Source: Butyricicoccus_A sp964387535 (lineage in GTDB: Bacteria > Bacillota > Clostridia > Oscillospirales > Butyricicoccaceae). From it: a stretch of DNA of 12,668 nt. The position numbers were made by a program, and so were the translations under genes. The DNA lies in the NCBI GenBank assembly GCA_964387535.1, contig CAYLXH010000059.1:1-12668 (forward strand). The letters run 5' to 3'. Position 1 is the first letter of the stretch. Each line of letters opens with the position of its first letter. Below the pieces are notes generated by a model. It was not told the DNA's origin. It was given only the letters and a program-made list of their open reading frames with translations, and made no database searches. Shown here piece after piece: positions 7,514-12,668 of this stretch.

Positions 7514-7542
7514 ATTTTATCAAGTTATTGACTATCCGTCAA
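7514..7542 (-). promoter_or_regulatory. Sigma-A-type promoter for the two unknown genes
   Basis: On the minus strand TTGACG (complement of 7537-7542), exactly 17 bases, then TAAAAT (complement of 7514-7519). Transcription would start near 7507, leaving a leader of about 90 bases before the 110-residue gene. Best -35/-10 pair in the window. Confidence 0.72.
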
Positions 7543-7850
7543 TCCGCCGCCAACCATCCCACACCATGCGTTCTCCGCAATTTCTGGCGTATTTGTCTAA
7601 TGCAGTCGTATTTTTTTATCGTTTTTTCACAAAGAATATCCCTCTATTACCATAGCCCCCATCCGTTCTGTGCTTTTTGCGCACAAGAAAAAATAATGAT
7701 CCGCCCATCGTTTCACCCGCAGGAAAGCAAGTGCTTCCCCTCTATTCGCGGTTTTCCACACCGGTGCGCTTCCCATTCTCATCTCACTCTTTCCATGAAT
7801 ATTTTGCATATTAGTATGAGAAACATTCGCTTTTTTAATAACAAGAACTA

Positions 7851-8022
7851 TGTTACACTACATTCAGAAGAGCAAACAAGCAGTTGATTTCCATTTCCTG
7901 TGTTGCTGTATTCACAAATGAAAAAGCAGTCCTCTGACGAACTGCCTTATAATGTAAGAACCCTTTCTTTATCCCGTCTCATGCCGGATCTTTCCACTTA
8001 CTATCTGGCATGAGACCGTTTT
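7851..8022 (+). ncRNA. Possible small RNA transcribed rightward
   Basis: A plus-strand extended -10 candidate (TGT then TACACT, 7851-7859) and, about 150 bases on, a terminator-like hairpin: GTCTCATGCC (7976-7985) with GGCATGAGAC (8007-8016), perfect over 10 bp, followed by CGTTTTT. A small hairpin GCAGT/ACTGC lies between. No protein frame is evident. The -35 is poor and the loop is long (21 bases), so this is a weak call. The same hairpins could belong to the 3' end of the AGCS mRNA instead. Confidence 0.28.
7919..7947 (-). terminator. Probable terminator of the AGCS transcript
   Basis: On the minus strand GGCAGT...ACTGC forms a short stem (GCAGT/ACTGC plus inner TC/GA with a bulge), followed directly by TTTTTC. 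It lies about 160 bases after the transporter stop and is the only hairpin there with a following T run on this strand. Confidence 0.5.
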
Positions 8023-8038
8023 TACTCCAAAATAGTTT

Positions 8039-8064
8039 GTGCAGCCGGCCGAAGCCGACTGCAC
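8039..8064 (-). other. Stable UUCG-type hairpin after the AGCS gene
   Basis: On the minus strand GTGCAG pairs with CTGCAC, then a T-G wobble, then CGGC/GCCG closing the tetraloop TTCG: an 11-bp stem with a C(UUCG)G loop. The tail (AAACTATTTTGG) is only partly T-rich, so it may be an mRNA 3' stabiliser or a weak terminator. Confidence 0.65.
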
Positions 8065-8105
8065 CAAACACAAGCATAACAATATAACGGATAATCTACA
8101 ATCGC

Positions 8106-9629
8106 TTACGCTTTCTGCTGATCCTGTTCGATCCGCTCCTTGTTGATCTCCATCCAGACATCAACATTCTTGATGCCCAGCTTTTCCGGATTGAAGTACG
8201 GCTGCTCTACGCCAGCATTGCGCTGTTCCATGTAGTCGTCGTAAACCTTCTTAACCGTCGGAAGCAGGAATGCCAGTGCAATCAGGTTGAACCATGCCAT
8301 CAGTGCAAACATTACTTCGCTGACTGCCCATGCAGTAGATGCAGTTACCAGCGTCCAGATGAAGAACATGATCGGCATCAGGATACGAACAATCCAAATA
8401 GCAGCCTTACGCGTGCTGTCCGAAGCATTTCTCATCAGATAAGCCAGACCGGACTCGCCTTCGTAGTAGTATGCAATACAGGTGGAGTAAGCGAAGCATG
8501 TCAGAGCCAGAGCGATAATCATACCGCCGATGCCGGCCGGGATAACCGAGTCAGCAGCTTCCTGAACCCACAGTACGTTTGCAGTATTGGATGCAGCCAG
8601 TTCAGCCATCTTTTCAGAACCTTCGCCGATGTACATGTAGGAAACACCATCCGGGCCAAGTACATTGAAGCAGCCGGATACAACTGCCATGATACCAGAG
8701 CAGAGGCAAACAGCAACGTCGATGTATACGGAGAACGCATTAACCAGACCCTGCGTAGCCGGGTGCGGAGTCTCAGCGGCAGCAGCAGACGGAGGCGTCT
8801 CACCGAAGCCGGAACCGGAGGAGTTAACGGCACGCTTTACACCATAGGAGAATGCGCCGCCGATCATACCACCAAAGATAGAGTGTACATTGAATGCGCT
8901 GCCAACGATCATGGAGATTGCATTCGGGATGTTGGATGCATGTCCTACCAGAACAATGATAGTGATGATCAGGTATCCGATCGTCATGAACGGAACGATA
9001 ATCGTCGAGAACTTTGCAATACGGCGAACACCACCGGAAATAACGAGGAACAGCAGAACAGCAATTACGGCGCCAACAATAACGCGCGGAGTGCCAAAGC
9101 TGTTCTCAAATGCCATTGCAATGTTATTAGCCGACGGACCGGTAACCAGCAGCGGTACACCAATCGTTGCAAACAGAGCAAAAATAACTGCCATCAGCTT
9201 GCCCAGCCACTTAATCGGGATGCCGCGCTCCATGTAGAAGTACGGGCCGCCTCGATACTGGCCGTCCATGCGAACCTTGTAGATCTGGCCCAGAGAGTTC
9301 TCGGCGTATGCGATCGCGGAGGTTACCAGAGCAGTAATAATCATCCAAAAGATTGCGCCCGGGCCGCCATACATAATTGCGACCATGACGCCGCCAATGT
9401 TACCAACGGCTACGCGGTATGCAGCAACCGAGCAGAATGTCTCAAACGCCGACAGGCCTTCTTCCGAGCCCGTGCCGCTGGTCAGCAGCTTCCACTGCAG
9501 CTTTGCTTTCAGCACGTTGCCGAACTTCATGGCAATACAGTAAATTACCGCAAGGCCAAACGTCAGAGCAATCAGCGGGGTAGCCCACAGAATGTTGTCA
9601 ATTTGGAAAATTAACGAAGCGATATCCAT
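8106..9629 (-). CDS. AGCS-family (alanine/glycine:cation symporter) transporter, divergent
   Basis: A 507-residue membrane transporter of the sodium:alanine symporter family (AGCS, LeuT-like fold), importing an amino-acid-like substrate with Na+ or H+. Landmarks: VGNIGGVMVAI (75-85), then YGGPGAIFWM and GQYRGGPYFYMERGI, all family signatures; GFGETPPSAAAAETPHPATQGL near 274-295; and YSTCIAYYYEGESGLAYL near 381-398. About ten or eleven membrane segments; length slightly above the usual 440-500. Key positions differ from the textbook family: GTGN is AVGN, and the NEAGLGSAPIAHA region reads SGSGFGETPPSAA, so the substrate may not be alanine or glycine. I chose the ATG at 9627-9629 because AAAGGAG precedes it; a longer frame to 9671 has no site. 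Likely the uptake step for the neighbouring glycyl-radical pathway. Confidence 0.9.
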   Translation of the reverse strand: MDIASLIFQIDNILWATPLIALTFGLAVIYCIAMKFGNVLKAKLQWKLLTSGTGSEEGLSAFETFCSVAAYRVAVGNIGGVMVAIMYGGPGAIFWMIITALVTSAIAYAENSLGQIYKVRMDGQYRGGPYFYMERGIPIKWLGKLMAVIFALFATIGVPLLVTGPSANNIAMAFENSFGTPRVIVGAVIAVLLFLVISGGVRRIAKFSTIIVPFMTIGYLIITIIVLVGHASNIPNAISMIVGSAFNVHSIFGGMIGGAFSYGVKRAVNSSGSGFGETPPSAAAAETPHPATQGLVNAFSVYIDVAVCLCSGIMAVVSGCFNVLGPDGVSYMYIGEGSEKMAELAASNTANVLWVQEAADSVIPAGIGGMIIALALTCFAYSTCIAYYYEGESGLAYLMRNASDSTRKAAIWIVRILMPIMFFIWTLVTASTAWAVSEVMFALMAWFNLIALAFLLPTVKKVYDDYMEQRNAGVEQPYFNPEKLGIKNVDVWMEINKERIEQDQQKA

Positions 9630-9653
9630 TATTTTCCGTCTCCTTTCTTTTTC

Positions 9654-9736
9654 CGATGGATCCTTCTGCACTATGGCCGCTTTCCCTCAGCCATCCAATC
9701 CAACGTTCCATCGTCCGGAGTCCACCGAACGATGGA
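9654..9736 (-). promoter_or_regulatory. Structured leader of the AGCS mRNA
   Basis: On the minus strand TCCATCGTTCGG pairs with CCGGACGATGGA (bases 9725-9736 with 9707-9718), 12 bp with one wobble and loop TGGACT. A further TCCATCG (complement of 9654-9660), close to the ribosome binding site, could pair instead with the CGATGGA of the hairpin's second arm. It does not look like a glycine riboswitch to me. Confidence 0.5.
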
Positions 9737-9771
9737 GCGTATTTTTGGTTTCCAGAAGTCTCCTGTGATTG

Positions 9772-9803
9772 ATTATAAGTTCCTTTCAAACAATCTGTGT
9801 CAA
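9772..9803 (-). promoter_or_regulatory. Candidate promoter of the AGCS gene, long spacer
   Basis: Minus-strand TTGACA (complement of 9798-9803) and TATAAT (complement of 9772-9777), both perfect but 20 bases apart rather than 17. Such a long spacer usually needs a regulator that twists the DNA. The palindrome at 9790-9814 covers the -35. Confidence 0.55.
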
Positions 9804-9814
9804 ACACAAATTGT
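9790..9814. promoter_or_regulatory. 25-bp palindrome, candidate operator of the AGCS promoter
   Basis: Left arm ACAATCTGTGT, centre CAA, right arm ACACAAATTGT: 10 of 11 arm positions are complementary. It overlaps the -35 TTGACA on the minus strand and lies 30 bases downstream of the TIM-barrel gene's stop, so transporter expression can be set separately from the upstream genes. Confidence 0.6.
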
Positions 9815-9843
9815 AATCCAGCAGAATTAGGGTTTCCGCCCAA

Positions 9844-10794
9844 TCAGCGGCCGGTAACGCCGAGGCCCAGAACCTCACGCATGTACTTCACCGACTTGCG
9901 CATGCCGTCCAGCTCCAGCTGACGGCCTTCTTCAATCGTGTAGCCAGACAGCGGCAGCTCAATCTCCAGATCAATGGTGTCCAACTCTTCCGGAGCGTTC
10001 TCGCGCAGTTCCTTCATGATCTCAATCAGGTCAACCTGACCGTCGCCCAGTGCGCAGCCCAGAGAATGTGTGCCATCCGGATCAGCAAAAATGCGGTTGT
10101 CGCAGAAGTGGATGCAGTAGCAGTACGGCGCCATCTTGCGGACGCAGTCAGCGATGCCTTCCGATACCATCAACGAGTTAATCGTATCACAGCAAGCGCC
10201 GATCAGCGGGTGATTCAGCTGCTCTACCATCCAAATAACTTCGTCAGCGAACAGATCACAGTGGTTCTCAATGGCAATCTTCATGCCGTACTTCTCAATC
10301 GTCGGGATGTTCTTCTTGAACTCCAGAACGATGTCTGCCATCTGTTTTACTGCTTCCGGACACATGCAGGAATGGGAGAACGGCTGCGGATGCTCTACGT
10401 CGGTGCTGTACTTAACCAGCGTGCAGCCCAGCTGATGTGCAATCTCAAGGGACTCTGCAATCGTGCAGTTTACGCGCGGGTCAGACGGTGCGTTGAACGA
10501 AATGTTCAGCTCCAGATCCAGGCCGTGCTCCTCGGCAGCCTTGCGAACCTTCGCCAGGTTCTCCGGAGAGGTGTCATTGTCAATGTCAACCAGCGTCATG
10601 TGGATGACCTCAATGCCTTCCTCAACGCACAGATCCATCAACTTGAAGATATCCAGTGTCTTTTCGAATGCATAGGTCTTGCCTTCACTCTGGAAGCCCC
10701 AGCTCTCGCCCAGGCCGCTCAGATGCAGGGTATACGTATGCATACCAATCTTGAACTTGCGTTCTGCAGCCTTCTTGGTCATTGTTTTGCTCAT
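9844..10794 (-). CDS. Xylose-isomerase-like TIM-barrel protein (sugar phosphate isomerase/epimerase family)
   Basis: A 316-residue cytoplasmic protein of the AP-endonuclease-2/xylose-isomerase-like TIM-barrel superfamily, whose members isomerise, epimerise, dehydrate or decarboxylate sugar-like substrates with a divalent metal. The start IGMHTYTLHL (16-25) is the first barrel strand. Likely metal ligands are E176 in AIENH, D203 in CCDTIN, H229 in CIHFCDN and E277 or E279 in DLEIEL. The late stretch GTHSLGCALGDGQVDL (241-256) resembles the G..LG.G.VDL segment of isomerase/decarboxylase members such as 3-oxo-isoapionate decarboxylase, but reaction and substrate are unknown. It has 13 cysteines, unusually many. 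The ATG at 10792-10794 is favoured (AGGAG 11 bases ahead); a GTG at 10806 is too close to that site. It lies between an AraC-type regulator and the transporter. Confidence 0.85.
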   Translation of the reverse strand: MSKTMTKKAAERKFKIGMHTYTLHLSGLGESWGFQSEGKTYAFEKTLDIFKLMDLCVEEGIEVIHMTLVDIDNDTSPENLAKVRKAAEEHGLDLELNISFNAPSDPRVNCTIAESLEIAHQLGCTLVKYSTDVEHPQPFSHSCMCPEAVKQMADIVLEFKKNIPTIEKYGMKIAIENHCDLFADEVIWMVEQLNHPLIGACCDTINSLMVSEGIADCVRKMAPYCYCIHFCDNRIFADPDGTHSLGCALGDGQVDLIEIMKELRENAPEELDTIDLEIELPLSGYTIEEGRQLELDGMRKSVKYMREVLGLGVTGR

Positions 10795-11006
10795 TGTCAA
10801 AATCACTCCTAATCATTTTTCTCTGCCCCAACATCCCAGCCTTGCCGATTCCCGGGTCTGGAATGCCAAAACATATTTTAGGAAGAAATTTGGTACAGGA
10901 GTAGCGTAGGATCGGCGGCAGAACACTCTTCCAATCCAACCATATGCTGTCCTTCCACCGAGTTTCTTTCCTTCCTGTCAAACAAAATGCTCTGCCCGTT
11001 GTCGTT

Positions 11007-11720
11007 TCAGACGATTTTCTTAAAGCAGGGGCAGTCGCGATAGGCTTTCGGCGTCATACCCGTCATATTATGAAACGCACGCGTAAACGTCGAATTGCTG
11101 CTGTAACCAACCATAACGGCAATTTCCATAACACTGAAATTCGTGCTCACCAACAGCTCCTTGGCGCGGTTGATACGGATACAGCGCAGGTAAAAGCTCG
11201 GCGAGAAGCCGGTCTGCTGCTTAAACCAATCGTTATAATAGGTTACATTATAGCTTTCAATCTTGGCCAGCTGGTTGACCGTGATCGGCATGTGATAGTA
11301 TTCATTGATGTAACGGATGGACGGCGCCGCACAGCTTTCCAGCAGCTTGCTGTACAGGTAGCTGAACAGATAACGAATGGACTGGCTGTCCGGATTCTGT
11401 CTCATTTCCGTTTGAATCAGATCGACCAACTGATTGATCTGACCCTGCATCGGAACAATCAGCGGGTAAGACAGAAGCACACTGTCCTGACTCTCGGCAA
11501 TGCCGTCTGCCAAATCAATGGCCAGCAACTTTCCAATATAATTGCATCTATGTACCATACCCACAGGAATAAAACACAGCTCCTGCGGAGTGACCTCATA
11601 TTCCGTGTCTCCAATCAGAATGTCCATTTTTTCCTGCAGCGGTACAAGAATCTGAGGAAATTCATGGGTATGTGCTCCGCTGCACTCATAGCAAACGCGA
11701 ATGTTTGCTTTCTGACTCAT
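11007..11720 (-). CDS. AraC-family transcriptional regulator of the glycyl-radical locus
   Basis: A 237-residue regulator. The N-terminal half is a short cupin-like sensor: HTHEFPQILVPL (17-28) begins the barrel, and PQELCFIPVGMVHRC carries the second histidine, an arrangement that can bind a small ligand or metal. The C-terminal 100 residues hold the two HTH motifs: ITVNQLAKIESYNVTYYNDWFKQ with GFSPSFYLRCIRINRAKELL, then FSVMEIAVMVGYSSNSTFTRAFH and GMTPKAYR. ATG 11718-11720 is chosen because AAAGGTGG sits 9 bases ahead; the ATG three codons earlier touches that site. It lies between the activase and TIM-barrel genes, same strand, so it most likely responds to the pathway's substrate and activates these genes (inference). 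Confidence 0.9.
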   Translation of the reverse strand: MSQKANIRVCYECSGAHTHEFPQILVPLQEKMDILIGDTEYEVTPQELCFIPVGMVHRCNYIGKLLAIDLADGIAESQDSVLLSYPLIVPMQGQINQLVDLIQTEMRQNPDSQSIRYLFSYLYSKLLESCAAPSIRYINEYYHMPITVNQLAKIESYNVTYYNDWFKQQTGFSPSFYLRCIRINRAKELLVSTNFSVMEIAVMVGYSSNSTFTRAFHNMTGMTPKAYRDCPCFKKIV

Positions 11721-11775
11721 TGGCTTCATCCACCTTTCTCTCCCGGCACTCCATCTTTTTGGGCGGCGTGCAGAG

Positions 11776-12552
11776 TTAGATTACTTTCTCGACATGCTGG
11801 CGAACGATCTCGCGATACCGCTGCATCTGCTCCGGACTCGGTGATTGCAGCCCCTTCAGCGGGTACTTCAATCCCAATTTTTCGTAGGTTGCTGATCCCA
11901 GACTGTGATACGGCAGCAACTGTACATGACTCAAATGCGTCAATCCGGCAGCAAATTCGCCAATCTTGCTCAATTCCTCCGGGGTATCATTGATTCCAGG
12001 GACAACAGGCGTGCGAATGACGATCCGGAATTTTTCTTCCATCTCGTTGGTCGCGCGAAGATTACTCAAAATCAGATCATTGTCCACTCCGGTGTATTTC
12101 TTATGCAGCTCCCGGTTGAACAGTTTGAGATCGACAAATGCAGTGTGTACATACGGAAGAATGCCCTTGACGGTTTCCCACGGTGCAAAGAAAGAGGTCT
12201 CAATCGCCGTATTATATCCTTCCTTGCGACAATTCTGCAGGATCGCTCGGGAGAATTCCGGCTGTGCCATGACCTCGCCGCCGGACAGCGTGATGCCGCC
12301 GCCGGACATGAAGAAGAACAGCGAATCTTTTCGCGCCTCCTTCATGACCTGCTCCACGGTCATCACCTGCCCGTAGACGTTTGTCTCCGTTGTTTCGATG
12401 TCAAAAGAATGGCTTTCCGGTGTCGAGCACCACTGGCAGCGCAATGGACATCCCTTCAGGAAGATCACCGTTCGGAATCCGGCTCCGTCAAAAGTTGAGG
12501 AACGTTCAATCCGCAGCACCATTCCTTCTCTGTCTTTATCAATCATGTTCAT
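11776..12552 (-). CDS. Glycyl-radical enzyme activating protein (radical SAM), short form
   Basis: A 258-residue radical-SAM enzyme that installs the glycyl radical on a partner enzyme, using S-adenosylmethionine and a [4Fe-4S] cluster. The cluster motif CPLRCQWC gives C35, C39, C42 (CxxxCxxC) inside DGAGFRTVIFLKGC. SGGGITLSGGE (83-93) contacts SAM. FVDLKLFN, HKKYTGVDN, RTPVVPGIND and HVQLLPYHSLGSATYEKLG are the further conserved blocks of the activase family. The stretch between C42 and the SGGG motif is only 40 residues, so the ferredoxin-like insert with two extra clusters, seen in most activases of dehydratases and lyases, is absent; the size is that of pyruvate formate-lyase activase. 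GGAGG stands 11 bases before the ATG. Its partner should be the gene ending 67 bases upstream. Confidence 0.93.
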   Translation of the reverse strand: MNMIDKDREGMVLRIERSSTFDGAGFRTVIFLKGCPLRCQWCSTPESHSFDIETTETNVYGQVMTVEQVMKEARKDSLFFFMSGGGITLSGGEVMAQPEFSRAILQNCRKEGYNTAIETSFFAPWETVKGILPYVHTAFVDLKLFNRELHKKYTGVDNDLILSNLRATNEMEEKFRIVIRTPVVPGINDTPEELSKIGEFAAGLTHLSHVQLLPYHSLGSATYEKLGLKYPLKGLQSPSPEQMQRYREIVRQHVEKVI

Positions 12553-12619
12553 TGCGTCCAGTGCCTCCTTGGCTATTCTCTATGATTGGGTTGGCCTGTC
12601 TGCCAATGTTGTATCGTAA

Positions 12620-12668
12620 TTATCCGCAGCAGCCACAGCCGGTCCAGCTGTTGATCTCGGTGCGTCCG
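12620..12668 (-). CDS. Probable glycyl radical enzyme, C-terminal 15 residues, Cys-rich end
   Basis: On the minus strand the window starts inside a gene that ends GRTEINSWTGCGCCG and TAA. Glycyl radical enzymes commonly end a short helix after the RVxG radical loop with I(I/V)xRT(E/M), and this fits the first residues. The next gene, 67 bases on and in the same direction, is a glycyl-radical activase, the usual partner. Everything diagnostic (the glycyl loop and active-site cysteine) lies outside the window, so this is inference. The tail WTGCGCCG, with three cysteines in the last five residues, is not an ending I know in the family. Confidence 0.5.
   Translation of the reverse strand, partial: GRTEINSWTGCGCCG

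Larger units (their letters stand above)
7418..8105. other. Long gene-poor intergenic region
   Basis: About 690 bases without a convincing protein gene. It contains the promoter at 7514-7542 and a stretch at 7920-8066 with three hairpins, described separately. Open frames on both strands here are short, rich in Phe/His/Ser and lack ribosome binding sites. Confidence 0.6.

Noticed and set aside
7507..7887. Plus-strand open frame of 126 codons in the intergenic region
   Set aside because: No ribosome binding site, unusual Phe/His/Cys/Ser composition, and it overlaps the minus-strand promoter at 7514-7542.
9640..9770. Glycine riboswitch upstream of the AGCS gene
   Set aside because: Such switches often precede this family in Clostridia, but I could not find the conserved glycine-aptamer segments; only a simple hairpin is evident.
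10960..10985. TTGACA on the minus strand as a promoter for the TIM-barrel gene
   Set aside because: No acceptable -10 hexamer lies 16-19 bases downstream. A TAAAAT nearer the gene (10875-10880) has a very poor -35, so neither is called.
10944..11993. Plus-strand open frame of 349 codons
   Set aside because: It spans the second AraC-type gene and the activase end in antisense; no domain is visible.
1..12668. CRISPR arrays, insertion sequences, tRNA or rRNA genes
   Set aside because: Looked for regularly spaced repeats, transposase-like frames with terminal repeats, and tRNA cloverleaf landmarks; none was seen.

Overview
The window looks like a strictly anaerobic Gram-positive Clostridia chromosome, perhaps a gut Oscillospiraceae/Butyricicoccaceae relative. 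The basis is moderate GC, AGGAGG-type ribosome binding sites, a lipoprotein sugar-binding protein, a YczE-type membrane protein, and a glycyl-radical-enzyme activase. The organism guess is inference. Almost all genes lie on the minus strand; only the far left is plus-strand.

Left edge (1-1471): the C-terminus of a Gfo/Idh/MocA-type oxidoreductase ends at a clean intrinsic terminator. A YczE-like membrane protein gene follows, with an extended -10 promoter candidate. Behind it lies a short stretch that reads as a small frameshifted relic gene. A perfect 16-bp bidirectional terminator separates this side from the converging minus-strand genes.

Sugar-uptake locus (1472-6437, minus): an AraC-family regulator, a lipoprotein sugar-binding protein, a two-domain ABC ATPase and a RbsC-type permease. 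A hairpin between the binding-protein and ATPase genes probably terminates part of the transcripts, favouring binding protein. A 17-bp palindrome sits on a candidate -10 element in the long leader.

Middle (6438-8105): two linked genes of unknown function, a small two-helix membrane protein with an acidic tail and a 185-residue protein, behind a good TTGACG-17-TAAAAT promoter. Next is a gene-poor stretch with three hairpins and a possible plus-strand small RNA.

Right part (8106-12668, minus): in transcription order, the last 15 residues of a probable glycyl radical enzyme with a Cys-rich tail, its radical-SAM activase, a second AraC-family regulator, a xylose-isomerase-like TIM-barrel protein, and a divergent AGCS (alanine/glycine:cation symporter) transporter. 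I read this as an anaerobic catabolic module: import by the AGCS protein, radical cleavage by the glycyl radical enzyme, further conversion by the TIM-barrel enzyme, and AraC control. The substrate cannot be told from this sequence, and this is the most interesting part of the window.
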